Origin: Acheta domesticus
Taxonomy: Eukaryota; Arthropoda; Insecta; Orthoptera; Gryllidae
DNA length: 64,000 nt
Direction of reading: 5' to 3'
Assembly: GCA_031308135.1 (NCBI GenBank)
Contig: JAHLJT010008756.1
Coordinates: forward strand, 133,378,949 to 133,442,948
Shown here: positions 12,442 through 23,264 of the stretch, piece by piece
Numbering within the stretch: position 1 is the stretch's first letter
Layout of the letters: each line of letters starts with the position of its first letter
Notes under the pieces: model-generated
The model's input: only the letters and a program-made list of their open reading frames with translations
Databases searched by the model: none
What the model was told of the DNA's origin: nothing
Program-made: the position numbers and the translations under genes

Positions 12442-12652
12442 TTTTTTTTGTTAGTTTTCGCATCAACTACTCGGTCACTAGCGACCACTATTGGGAGTAA
12501 CGTTATGACACGATGATGACACGATATGGTGATGATAGGGGGAGAAAGGGCGAACACATACAACAATGCCCGAGGCGGGACTCGAACCCGCGACCCCACG
12601 GTCCAAGTCCACTACGGCACTACTACCTTAGCGGTCTCGGCCACGGGGCCGA
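12442..12652 (-). mobile_element. SINE family B, 211 bp, with A tail and target-site duplication
   Basis: On the minus strand the head looks like a tRNA with a long variable arm: A-box-like TGGCCGAGACCGCTAAGG and a perfect B box GGTTCGAGTCC (12578-12588 on plus). The 3' end is a run of eight A (T on plus, 12442-12449). Flanks duplicate TTTCTTACTAC (12431-12441) / TTTCTTAATAC (12654-12664), 10 of 11. The insertion site is the same homologous position that the hAT MITE occupies in the neighbouring duplicate. Confidence 0.85.
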
Positions 12653-13085
12653 CTTTCTTAATACTTTCAACTTTCATTTCTCTCGAAAATACATACATCG
12701 TACAGTGTTCTACGTAACGCGTCTTATTTTGGGGAATACACAGCATCGCTAAAGGGAGTTAAGACGAGGGGCTGTATGAAATGGAGCGTGCTGCTTTCAC
12801 GGGCGCCGAGGGCGTCTTTGAGAGCGCAGGCGCCGATGTGTTGCAAAGCCAGTGCAACCGCCTGCGAATCGGATGGAGCGCGTCTCCGCAAAGGAGCCGC
12901 GACAGAGGCGGGCGGCCGCGGCAGCGACAGCCTGCGACACGAGCCGTGACGAAGCGCTTTGGGGCAGAAGGCTGAGACAAGGCGCGGGAGGAGAATCGGG
13001 ACTGGAAGAGACAGTGGCGATGAAAAAGGTGACAGAGGCGCAGAGTTGCCATATTGGGTGGAATTAGGTTTAGGGGGTGGAAAAC

Positions 13086-13086
<1 letters not shown>

Positions 13087-13120
<34 letters not shown>
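13087..13120. repeat. (TC)n microsatellite
   Basis: Seventeen uninterrupted TC dinucleotides, sitting just before the purine-rich 12-bp array. Confidence 0.97.
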
Positions 13121-13128
<8 letters not shown>

Positions 13129-13144
13129 CACATTGACTTGATGC

Positions 13145-13500
13145 GGAAATGAGAGACAGAGCGAAAGAGTGAGCAACAGCCAGAGCGAAAGAGTGAGCAA
13201 CAGCCAGAGCGAAAGGGTGAGCGAGAGCCGGAGTGAAAGAGTGACAGAGAGCCAAAGCGAGAACCAGAGTGAGAGCTAGAATGTGAGCCAGAACGAGAAC
13301 CAGAACGATAGCCTTAGAGAGTTCCAGAACGAGAACCAGAACGAGAGCCAAAGCGAGAGCCAAAGCGAGAGCCAAAGCGAGAGCCAAAGCGAGAGCCAAA
13401 GCGAGAGCCAAAGCGAGAGCCAAAGCGAGAGCCAAAGCGAGAGCCAAACCGAGGGCCAAAGCGAGAGCCAGAGCCTCAAACAGAGCGAGAGCGGGGGCGA
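13145..13500 (+). repeat. Degenerate 12-bp array, consensus GAGAGCCAAAGC
   Basis: The central part (13340-13450) is regular, with five units per 60 bases. Flanking parts keep GAGAGCCAGA / GAACGAGAAC variants. It encodes Ser-Glu-Ser-Gln repeats on plus and Leu-Ala repeats on minus, which I regard as artefacts. Confidence 0.9.
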
Positions 13501-14080
13501 GGGCGAGATGGCGGGCGGTGGCGAGACAAAACGATGTACAGGGGGTGTCGGAAAAGGGGTTAAGGATGAGATGGAGCACAGGGAGTTGGACGGGGTTACT
13601 GGTGCCAACAGGGTGCGGGACTTGAAGAAGCGGGGATGACGGCGGAGCAGGGACGAGGACGGAAGCGAGGTAGGTAGTGAGGACGAAGGCAAGGACGATA
13701 ACAAGTGCAAGGGGCGACAGGGGCGAGGGCGACAACTGCGTTGGAAGGGGCGTGGGGAGGGAGACAGGGCAAGGGTGGTGAAACGCGTCTGCGGAGGTTC
13801 GCATAGGAAGCGTGAACGGGGTTGCGGGAGGCGTTTAATTCCTCGGGCCGCTTTCTCCCGCCTGAGCCCCCTCCCCTCCCCTCCCCTCCTTTCCGAGCGG
13901 CGCCCCTGCGGCACCTCACAATAGCGCAGATTAGAGCCCCTCCCCTTCTCCTCTTGTCACGTGGCCCCTTGCGCTAGCGCTCCCCTCACCCCCGCCAAAC
14001 ACCTCGACCCCCCGCTCCTCCGCGCTTCAACTCCCAACATGCGCTCACGTTACACATATTAGGACTTTTTATGTATAGAT
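13501..14080. other. GC-rich non-coding flank
   Basis: G-rich to about 13800, then C-rich with tandem CCCCTCC runs near 13865-13890. Nothing gene-like. Confidence 0.5.
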
Positions 14081-14129
14081 AGATAAATTTATTCTGCAAA
14101 TAATTGCAAAAACTGGTAACATAATTTAA

Positions 14130-14210
14130 TAATAATAATAAATGATAATGCAATGATAATACTAAAAGATAATCACATAATGATAATACAATAGTAACAA
14201 TACCATAATC

Positions 14211-14248
<38 letters not shown>

Positions 14249-14665
14249 TACAACGAATTGTAAGCAAAAGAAATAAAAAAGAGTGCGAACCACAGCAACA
14301 GAATTATTGCATCAATTTTGGGTACGATGTTATTGTTGTTTTGCACTACACCTCACATCTAACTACACCACACTAAGCAACTTTCTGTGCCCATTTCACC
14401 TCTGTTCTCCTACCCGATTTACTCACTCAACATTCCACTGAACCCAACACATCACTGCACCATACAGCACTGCACTTAACGACAAGTACATTTCTTATTC
14501 TAAATAGCAAATACGAACTAGATTATGTATTTTGAATAATGATAATACAACAGTAATAATACTATAATCACATTGTAATAATAATAATATAATAATAATA
14601 ATAATACAAAAATAATACACAACGAATTATAAGCAAACGAAATAAAAGCGATTGCGAATATAGAT
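14130..14665. repeat. Duplicated AT-rich block with (AAT)n
   Basis: 14130-14290 and 14535-14665 are two copies of one block. Each has TGATAATAC-A repeats, a long AAT microsatellite (first copy 14213-14248) and the end sequence ACAACGAATT-TAAGCAAA-GAAATAAAA. The intervening 14300-14530 is unrelated. Confidence 0.75.
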
Positions 14666-15955
14666 CAACAATAGTATATTGTTAATATAAACTAAATTAT
14701 AATTTCTATATATGAACTATTATTCCTAAATGGCAACTATATCAATAATAAATATCAATTCAAATTTTTCAAACAAATTTACAGCTGTAACACGTTTTTT
14801 TAACTTAATAAAATGCTTATTGGAAGTTAGAGGACCAATCATCTCTTAGAAGAGGACTCCAACGTTGAACGATTGCGTGGTGCGGGTTTTTTGGTCGAAT
14901 GTGAAGTACTTCGTTTGTGGAGAAGGTCCAGGAGAAGATCTTTTGCTCACGAGAGGCAACAAAGAACCTGCGCGGTATAGCTCATTTTCGCCAAATCGTG
15001 ATGTGGTCATTAGAAGGGTTTTACGAGAGATATCGCAAATGCGTTAGCCTTTAATCCGACAAAACTGTAGTACCTAAATTTCAGACACGTGGTTTCTTAA
15101 AACTGCCCGTTTAGTGTGCTGTCGTATACTCCTGAAAAGTGAAGAAAACAAGTAAACACAAGAAAAATAATACCTAGGAAAACAGATTTTTGCGGACACG
15201 TAACCTTGTTACCACATATATCATATTCAGATATTTATAAGATTTTTAATTTTTATGCACTCGTATGAATTAGAAGACAATATTTATCATTGGATCTTCG
15301 AATTCATGAGGAATGCAAATGATACGAAAATCATTTGGTCACATTGAAGAGAAAGATAAGTAATCAACAAATATACTGAATATCCCTTTTTTTTAATCTT
15401 CATCTGTATTTAATTCTTAAAACATGATATGCTTGGCAACTGTGAAACGTTTCTGTGATATTATTATTAATAATTTATTTATTATACGACGTTATTATTG
15501 ATAATTTATTTTATGTCTATACCTTACGCCTGGATTTATTCATTTAATTTCTTGTGATTTCCCTATGAATTAAGAGAGAATTAAAAACAAAACCTATTCG
15601 TACAAAGAGCGTCATTTACCTCCTGAATCCAGAATTGTACAGATATATCGGCAGTTTATCTTCTTTGCGTCCAGAGTAATATAGTATATATACTAGGTTT
15701 AGTTGGTAACTATGAAAGGGTCATTTTTTAATTCGCAAGTTTCGCGTGTCATAGGCGCGTCCCCGCCCGTGCCCTCGACTAGGGTCAGGGCACCCTATGG
15801 ACCATTCCGCCCACCCCGTTCCCTCCCCGTCCCGCCCCCTTCTCCCGGGAGAGGCTCCTTGCATAATTTAAGCGGAGGGCATCGCCGTCGCCACTCGCCC
15901 TTCATCAAAACTTTGGTAATAAAATGAGATTGAGCGCCGGCAGCCCGGCCGCGAT
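14666..15955. other. AT-rich non-coding stretch
   Basis: No open frame of interest. Short palindromic AT tracts (ATTATTATTAATAATTTATT near 15460) and a GC-rich step from about 15750. No gene or element recognised. Confidence 0.5.
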
Positions 15956-16350
15956 TCTTTCGCGCGCGCGAGGAAGCGAGGAGAGGAGGAAAAAAGAGAG
16001 GAGGCGAACAAGACGGGGAGAAAGGAGAGGAAAGAGTGGGGTGGGAGAGGTGAAAAAGAAAGAGAGGGAGAGAGAGAGAGGAGTATGATAACAGAAAGAC
16101 AAGGGAGATGAAGTCAAGGGGAGAAGATGTCGAAGAGAAGAGGAAACAGAGAAGAAGAAGAAGACAGGGAAAAGTCCAGAAATGGAAGAGAAAAAATAGA
16201 GACGAATGAGAACAATGGCAGAAGGGACGAAAAAAAGAACGAAAAGAAAGAATTGAAAGCTCTTGGAGGACGGGATGAAATAGGGATGTAGAAAGTAGGG
16301 CAATATATGAGAAAAAGACAAAGATCGATCTGAAAGTTAGAGTGATGATG
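15956..16350 (+). repeat. Purine-rich (GA-rich) low-complexity tract
   Basis: GAGGAG, GAAAGAGAGGG and GAGAGAGAGAG runs dominate the plus strand, giving a polypyrimidine minus strand with Ser/Leu/Phe/Pro-rich frames. No fixed period. Confidence 0.75.
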
Positions 16351-17368
16351 GGTTGTGAAAGCTTCCCGACAGGATGACAGGGGGGCTCACTGTGGGAAGG
16401 GAGAGAAAAAGGAGACGGATAATGTGGGACGGTGGAGGAAGGAAGGCAGGCAGGTCCAAGCAACGGTAGGACAGGTTGCCGGTCAAAAGGAGTGGACGCA
16501 TGAGGAGGGGAAAGAGACGAAGTGAGCGCAGAAGGAAGGATGTGGGCGGATAATGAGGGATGGGGATGGAGAATAGGGGTCGAGGGCAGAAGAAATTGGG
16601 ACGAAGGAGCAATGGTAAGCGGAAAAGGAGGGAGCGCTTTAGTAGTACCATAACAATTGACTGGCACTAAAAGTTGAAAAACAATGCTTCTAGAGAGCTC
16701 TCCAACAACGAATGCGCGCGCACGAACGGAACGACAACGCGTACAAAATTAACGCGCTACTTAATGGTTTAACCAGCAATCAGCCAATCTATGCTGACCG
16801 AACTCTGCACTCAAAAGCTCTTCTAGGAGTTGGACTATTCGGATCAATTGCAATGGCCGACTAGCTCCATCTCGTGCCGTTTCACTCCAGTTCAGACGCA
16901 AGGGCCCCTCACAAACGACAGGAATCCGCGAGGAGGGCGTAGGAATTCCGTTGGCAAAAGCGCGGGCGCTGGCCGCGCTGTCTAGCTGCAGCGCGAGTGC
17001 GATCAAGCGCGTCGTGGCGGAGGTCGTGGGCGGAGGCCAGCGCGCGTGGTTGCGATGCCTGAAAATCCGGCGGCGCCGCTCAGACGGAGGTCGCAGATCG
17101 ATGCCCGAGCAAGGCACTCGCGCGGAAGTGCCCGTAGTCACGGCGCTCAGGTCCGCTTCAGAGTACCAGCACTCCCAACGCACAACAAGACGTCGTTTGA
17201 ACTGCGACGAAACAAGCTGGACCAGAGCGAAGAAGTCGCGATTCGTAAATCACTGTTTTCAAAGTAAAAATTGCTTCGTACTGGAACTGAACTTATTGCA
17301 GACAGGTTATTAATTTGGCCCAGTGAGCGTCGCTGAAAGCTAAGCGAGGTTAATTTTTGTAAGCACTT
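16351..17368. other. G-rich then CpG-rich unique sequence
   Basis: 16940-17240 is CpG-rich with overlapping open frames on both strands. The minus frame 17183-16761 has no ATG at its start, and the plus frame from 16951 opens with TTG. Without an ATG or a recognisable domain I do not call a gene. It could be an unmethylated regulatory patch. Confidence 0.4.
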
Positions 17369-17372
17369 TTAA

Positions 17373-17994
17373 CCCTAGACTACAAAGACTGCCTGCTTCA
17401 AGCGTTATTACAAAGACGTAGTCTGACAGACAACTTGGGGTAAAAATAAAGAAAAACTCATTTTTTACAATGAAACACTAAATTTAATGGATTGTACGTG
17501 TATGATATAGAGTTACAGAATGCATTTTAAACTTTTTATAGATATACTTAATTTAATAACTTGACTCTCACATCACGCAATTGCTTGGTGCTGTCTATAC
17601 ATGGCTTTTGAGAAGAATGCGCAGTAGTACCCCGTCATCCAACCTTTGTTATGATCGCCGACGAGTAATTATGATTGGTAAATGTTCAGAACAAAACTGA
17701 AATGCTAAAAGACAAGGTATTAATTATTCATTTTCGTATTCATAATTCACTCTATTAGGCAATATAACACCAAAACCCTAACGTAATTTACAAAGGCGTA
17801 GTCTACTGGGCGACGAAATAAAGGAACCACGTATACCGGAAATAGGCACAAGCACAACAATGCGTGTATTTCATTGTTTAGTCTAACAATGAAGGTACAC
17901 AGAGTTTCAGAAACGGGAAGAGAGGGTAAGGAGGTGGGGTACGCTTTCGACACCAATTGCATCGTCTGATAGACGACGTCTTTGTAATCTAGGG
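17373..17994. mobile_element. piggyBac-type non-autonomous element, 622 bp
   Basis: Both ends read CCCTAGA-TACAAAGAC pointing inward and are directly flanked by TTAA (17369-17372 and 17995-17998). TTAA duplication plus CCCTAGA termini match the canonical piggyBac end. The subterminal motif TTACAAAGRCGTAGTCT occurs at about 17410 and again at about 17787, and reversed at the right end. No transposase frame remains (longest about 71 codons), so it would depend on an autonomous relative. Confidence 0.85.
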
Positions 17995-17998
17995 TTAA

Positions 17999-18650
17999 AT
18001 AAATTAGATTGGACCAGAGTTATAAATTTCGCAGAAGACCAAACAATCAATTTCATTTTACACAAATGTTGATATTCTGCACATTTCTGAACCCACTCGA
18101 TGCGAATGCTAAATCACAAATAAATAGAGGATAATATAAAATGTTTCCTTCACTTCCGCTGGTATCTTGTTCATTACTTTAATATCACCAATTGTCTTAC
18201 TGAAGTACCTTCCCCTAGGTTTCATCAAACGTCCATTAGCCTGAAGTCGATACCAATTGGTTTTTAAAAACTGAATTTTACGTATTTCTGGCTATTTCTG
18301 ATATATTTTTATTTGGTACTTGGTGTAAAACCAGACAGCAAACTAACTTTGTACAAGTTCACAAGTAGCTGACAACACAAATCTTTCCTGAGAAATCAGG
18401 AGGCCTTAGCCCTACATGGGATTGGAGATTTGTTCCACAAAATTTGCGTAAGAACTTGTCTAAACTCCCCGGTAATTCAAAAGACTGGGAAGTGCAAGAA
18501 ATTGCTTTATTTGGAACAGCCCACATTTTGCGCAAAGTATTGTAGAGGCACTGACAGTCACCGGATCTGCTCCTTAGGTAGCTGGTTGCAACCTGGAGTA
18601 GGTTTTATATTCAGCCGACTCACAACATCTTTAGTCGTGATGTAGTGGAA
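17999..18650. other. Non-coding stretch
   Basis: No gene, repeat or element recognised. Confidence 0.5.
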
Positions 18651-18717
18651 AAATAATAATAATAGTAGTAGTAATAATAATAACAACAATAATAATAATA
18701 ATAATAATAATAATAAT
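18651..18717. repeat. (AAT)n-type microsatellite
   Basis: AATAATAAT with AGT and AAC interruptions. Translated on the minus strand it produces a poly-Ile run. Confidence 0.95.
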
Positions 18718-19289
18718 TTCTGGCCTACATTCAGGCGTCCATCCTCTCGTTAATTCGACCCAGTCTCTCCCCATCAAACCTATCTCCATGGTAACCGTCG
18801 CTCCATCCGTCACATGTTTTTTACCACGAGTCCTTACAGCTCGTACAAATTTATATTTTCGTATCATAACAATTTCTTTTTCACAATCATCTTGTAGGCA
18901 GACTTCCTCGAACCAGTCACCCTCTCGCCCTGCATCGTCTCGCCCGCTACGTCTTCCCTCTGCCCGCCCTCTCCTCGCGTTCCCAGCAACACACAATGCC
19001 GCCTACAGGAATTACGACTTGCATTAAACTCAATTTTGTAAAAAACATTGCAGCTAATATATTGAGCCTCAACCGTTTAAGATGATACAACACATACGTG
19101 TTTTCTCAGCAGCTTGAAAGTATTGTGGCAAAATATGGGAGCAATCGCTCTAGTTGTTAAAAAGTTTACGTAGATCATTGACACATACATACCAGGATGT
19201 ATTTGTGTTTCATACATTTTGTATGACAGATGAGCGACAATTCGTTTCATTGTGGTTACTCGCAATCCCTGAGGTTGCATTCAATATCA
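18718..19289. other. Mixed sequence with an unassigned minus-strand frame
   Basis: A minus-strand frame across 18996-18720 has ordinary composition (for example DWVELTRGWTPECRPE) but runs into the microsatellite and matches no family I recognise. No gene is called. Confidence 0.35.
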
Positions 19290-19826
19290 CCGGTAGAGGT
19301 GGCTCAGTGCATCAATTGGTGTCACCGCAATGCCACTGATCGGGAGGTCCTAGGTTCGAGTCCTGACAGCGTCAGGATTTTCAACACTAGTTCGTCAGCT
19401 ACATCAGTCGCTCTCTGGAGAAGAATTCAAGCGGCTGGTTACTCCGATCGGGAGTTTTCCGCGGTTTCTCCGATCAACACCAGGCGAATGCCGGAGCAGT
19501 ACTCTAAGAAATGGACCGAGGACCTCGCGCGATCTTTTCTTCCTCTTCCTTGTCCTATCCTCATTACTTACACACACACTTTCACTAACATGCACTACAC
19601 TACCACAAATGCCGGAAGACCGGACGGGGCCTTAGAGCTTGTTCCGACTGAGGCGATACCCCGCTTTTGGGAGATAACTTGTTTGGGAAAACCCCGCTAG
19701 TCTACGATAGTTCGGCGCCGGACCTTACCATCCAACGAGGGAAGGTTACCACCGATGGGAGGGAACATGCACTACATTTATGGGACAAATGACCTCCCCG
19801 ACATCACTAACGCTCAATCAATCATT
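19290..19826 (+). mobile_element. SINE family A copy, about 530 bp
   Basis: The tRNA-related head has an A-box-like TGGCTCAGTG...CAATTGG (19300-19319) and a perfect B box GGTTCGAGTCC (19353-19363). The long body is shared with the copies at 10148, 30880, 44140 and 62685: TCTCTGGAG-AGAATTC, GTGGTTTCTCCGATCAACAC (first C in this copy), GGCGAATGCCGGAGCAGTAC, GCGCGATCTTT, ACACACAC and a terminal CAATCAATCATT. Polymerase III promoter boxes imply transcription from the internal promoter. Confidence 0.85.
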
Positions 19827-20260
19827 GAAAATGACACTTTCCTAGACTTTCTATACATCTTAAACTGCACAAACAGACAACGATGCGTGATAGTCTCCAC
19901 AGGAACCGAGCCACCCCGAGGGAGACTGTGCTCTGCCGGCGAAGGAGCCCTAAATTTCCATCAGCCCCCGCGGTGGGCTTTATTAGCCCCCCCCTCCCTC
20001 CCCCCTCCGAGTGACTTGGAGCGGCGCCGGCCGAGTCCTCTTCCCCCACCCCTGCACCCGCGCGATGGCGAAGTTCGCGGGCGGCCGCGGGGATTATGGG
20101 GAGAGGGGGCGGGGCGGGGAAGGGGGGAGGGGGGACCGGAAACGGAGCTTAAGGTTCTTGGCGGAGGCGCCTCCGCAAAGGCAGCCTGCGGCCGAGATGC
20201 GACAGCGACAGAAGTAACGCTAAGGCGCAAGAAACGTCCAGGGTCTTCTGATGAAACAAT
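19827..20260. other. CpG-rich patch
   Basis: 19900-20220 is GC- and CpG-rich (GCGGCGCCGGCCGAG, GCGGGCGGCCGCGG). It may be a regulatory island or a GC flank. No gene is supported. Confidence 0.4.
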
Positions 20261-20363
20261 GATGTAATGATGGGAATTAATGTACACGAGTGTGTTATTA
20301 CGATACGAGCGAGAAACGAGAGTATCGCAAACTTCACACGAGTTTATTAATCCCCATTACATC
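20261..20363. repeat. Foldback (hairpin), arms about 44 bp
   Basis: GATGTAATG-GGG-ATTAAT...ACTCGTGTG...GCGATAC on one arm pairs with the other across a loop around 20306-20323. The arms are imperfect. It may be a very short foldback element. Confidence 0.6.
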
Positions 20364-20866
20364 TATACAGTACTTTTTCTACGACTTTTATCAGTTAAAC
20401 TTTTACATTGAATCTTTTCGAGGCAGTGGTCATGCATGATTCATCCAAGGCCACATGGCGGACAGCTCCCTCACCCTACCCTCGCATGCTGACGCAGGTG
20501 GCTGTGACTAGCAGTTGACCTGCGAGGGAGAACTGCGCTACTCAAATAGGCTCAAAGAGAAATTACGATTTATTTTAAATAATATTCCAAGAAAAAATAC
20601 TACTAATAAAATAAATTAAACCTGGCAAGCATAATATAATATCAAATGTAATTTTTAAGAACACAATCAAACGAAACATTTACTAGAACGATTCTCACTG
20701 ATTAATTGTCAATACTTGGTTTGTAAACATGGTTCTCTGTGATTGGTCAAGAATTTGTATCATAATGAAATCTGTATCGTAATGAGTATCATTATGCAAC
20801 TGTTGCAGCCATCAAATGACAGCTTTATACAACGGGAGTAGAAAAATATGTCTTTAGTGATCACCT
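20364..20866. other. Non-coding stretch before the hammerhead
   Basis: AT-rich, with no gene or array. A short GC patch at 20440-20540. Confidence 0.5.
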
Positions 20867-20920
20867 TTAGCGTCATAGGAAGAAAGTCTATCTGATGAGT
20901 CCGACGGGACGTAACGCTGA
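20867..20920 (+). ncRNA. Hammerhead ribozyme motif (helix III open, type III order), core base 13 altered
   Basis: All parts are present in order. Helix III: 5' strand TTAGCG (20867-20872) pairs with CGCTGA (20915-20920), four Watson-Crick pairs plus a G-T wobble and a further T-A. The U-C cleavage dinucleotide is at 20873-20874. Helix I is ATAG (20875-20878) with CTAT (20888-20891), loop of 9. The core CTGATGA is at 20892-20898. Helix II is GTCC / GGAC (20899-20902, 20907-20910), loop GACG. Then GTAA (20911-20914), where the consensus is GAAA. Every helix pairs fully. The only deviation is A13 changed to T, which is expected to weaken or abolish self-cleavage. No second copy was found here, so it may be one unit of a degenerate ribozyme-bearing repeat. 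Confidence 0.7.
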
Positions 20921-22018
20921 TTGCTGCTAATTACACTCTCAGGACCCTTTCGGGTGTTACACTGGACCAGAACGATCTTCGGCCATGATGGACTCAAAGG
21001 TCAGTCGCGTCTATGAGTTGGAAGGAAAGCAATGCGGTAATCATATGCTCTTTTCAGAGTGTCAGAACATACACGTTGGTGATACGACTGCATATCCCCA
21101 GTTTCGCCTTGTTTTCGGCTCTTCAGGTACGTATGCACTGCACTGCACGGCGCTGCAAAGAGCAAGAGTCTTTCTAGTACAGGAACATCACTTAACGGCA
21201 GCTGGTCATGAAGCTGTTCAACATACAGCCTGATGTTTCATGCTTGCGAGAGATGCTTGCTTTATCACATTGTTTATTCTCGTAATCTTTTCTGATTATA
21301 CATTGACTACACGTAAGAAAACAGGAACAAAAAGTCACTTTTAATGGCTAGCGTTTGCTAATGATTTAGCTGTCAGCCCTCCTTTACGAACATTCGAAAC
21401 AAATGAGTTGTAGCGACAAATGACTTGTGAGTACTCCCATTCCAAGAAATGGGATTTCTTGTTTTTACGATATTTTATTATCAGAAGACAGTACCACGAA
21501 AAGTATTGAACGACACAAGGTCGATAACACAAACAACAGATTCGGCTGGTATTTGCTGTTTATCGACCTAACGGCATTAATAACCGTCATTAATTAATAA
21601 TCAGGCTACTATTGGCAAAATATTTCATGATTATAAAGTGGTTCATATTTGTTCTTAATGACCGCGCTCTTCGTGAATATTTTAACTTTTCCTTCTGCAT
21701 ATTTTTAGTCCTTCCTTGGAGCTTTCTTATCCCAATCCACGTATCCTCTATTTTCTTGTATGTGTAACTGGAACCATTCCCTAGTCATTAACCTACCTTT
21801 GACTCTCACGTCATTCTGTTTGCGAAGATCTCCGCGGTCTACACACATCAAATAACTATGCGAAGGCGGGAAATCATGACTCCCATCCTAACTCCACAAT
21901 GACCGATTTGAAAATAACAATAATTCGTTATTTCTTGTTAAGAATTTCTCAACTTTCTGGCACTTGCTACGCATACAGCCAAAAATACAGGTGTACAGAC
22001 AGATGTACTTAATACTAA
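20921..22018. other. Non-coding stretch
   Basis: An 82-codon plus frame (20985-21233) starts with ATG but matches no family I know and has no supporting context. Otherwise AT-rich sequence without features. Confidence 0.4.
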
Positions 22019-22026
22019 ATGATTAC

Positions 22027-22224
22027 TAATCTGAGGAGTTTGCCTATTTGCCTATTTTTATCCTTCAATTAAAAAAGCAGTATTTTAGGTTATTTATTGA
22101 TTTTGAAGGATTAGGTGTATTAAAATATAATACTACTAATGCCTCAAAATGATTACGTAAACTAAAATACTGCATTTGTAACTGAAGGATCAAAATAAGC
22201 AAATAGGCAAAAATTCGCAGCTTA
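22027..22224. mobile_element. hAT-type MITE copy 2, 198 bp, unexpanded
   Basis: Flanked by ATGATTAC (22019-22026) and GTGATTAC (22225-22232), 7 of 8, again fitting nTnnnnAn. Termini are TAATCTGAGGA / TAAGCTGCGAA. The palindromic arms (CCTATTTTTATCCTTCAATT and reverse) and the loop GTGTATTAAAATATAATACT match copy 1. It has just one GCAAATAGGCAAAAATTCGC at the right end, where copy 1 has 16 tandem units. Confidence 0.8.
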
Positions 22225-22232
22225 GTGATTAC

Positions 22233-23252
22233 CCTCTAGTTTCTGTTGCTCATCCAATTTCACCTGACCTGCGTAGCCTGGTTTCAATCAGACTTCTCCT
22301 TTTCCAGGCACTAAAACTGCCTAAGTCCATTGCAGATTGCTTCATTACTAGTAACAAAAATGTTTAGATTAAACTAAATTAGCAACGTTTTGCTTTCGCT
22401 ACCCCCCTTTTATGTTTTGGTAACTGTTTGAAAGTGTTCGTACAAAATTTTGAAGAAATATCTTGGCTGGTTTAAAACTTTTTGTGGAGTTGGATTGGAA
22501 GCCGGACATAACACTGCTGGGAGAGGGATATTTATCAATTTTTTAGTAAGCGCTGAGGATAAAATTGAAATATTCCAAACTGTCGGCAAACTAATTGTTT
22601 AATTGCTTTTAGGCTGATCAAATCCCGTGAACTACATCCCTCAAAACGTTTTTTGGAAATATACATACATATACTCATAAAATTTTCTTGCCTAAACTGG
22701 GAAAATGTCTGAAGTAACAAAATGTTTACCTACTATGAGCAAATGAATGTTTTACAAAAACGAGATTACCATGGCGACGGCAGTGTCCCGGAATATCACA
22801 CTAACGCTCGGTGAAGGCACTCAGAACTTGGCCTTGTCGCAACCTCTCGCATAGACAAATGACGCCGAAAAAGCGTCGAACGAAACTTTTGACACCTCGT
22901 CACTTGGAGCGGCGTGTACTTAGTGTTGGCACCTGGTGGAAGGGGGGACGAGATTTTAATCCCCGACAAGCAAGTTGACATTAAGTCCAGGCATCGCCGC
23001 GGGCGGGGGAGTGTCTTGGAAAGTGCCTGAGGAACAGAAGGAGCACAATGGATAACCCAGATGGCAGCAAGCATCATCTTTATTGACTGCTTCCTCATTT
23101 GGACAGTTAAGCAGCAACACGTTTCCTTCCATGTAGCTTAATGGATATATCCGTTGAGTTACAGGATGGCGGAGTGGAAGTGAAATAACTTTCTACAAAA
23201 TAACTGTATTATTTCATAACGATTTGACTCTAATATGTAATGATTTACACGA
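22233..23252. other. Non-coding stretch
   Basis: A 100-codon minus frame (23098-22796) has no recognisable domain. Nothing else is seen. Confidence 0.4.
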
Positions 23253-23264
23253 TTATTCTCATTT

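Larger units (their letters stand above)
10739..12860. repeat. Tandem segmental duplication, two units, each split by a mobile element
   Basis: Unit 1 is 10739-11266 plus 11735-11930. Unit 2 is 11930-12441 plus 12665-12860. Shared landmarks in the same order include GAGAGCGACTC, GGTCAATTTGGACGA, CAATTGGATGCACT, AGAATAAATRTGATTGGT, CGTAACGCGTCTTATTTTGG and GGAGCGTGCTGCTTTCACGG. With the insertions removed, each unit is about 700 bp. No coding frame survives across units. The original function is unknown. Confidence 0.8.

Noticed and set aside
16761..17313. Overlapping frames of 120-140 codons in a CpG-rich block
   Set aside because: Neither begins with ATG, both are open because of high GC content, and neither matches a known family.
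19295..19370. Functional tRNA gene
   Set aside because: A and B boxes are present, but no cloverleaf acceptor stem can be drawn and the sequence continues into a long SINE body shared with other copies. The same holds for the B boxes at 12578, 23619, 27242, 30953, 46010 and 62733.
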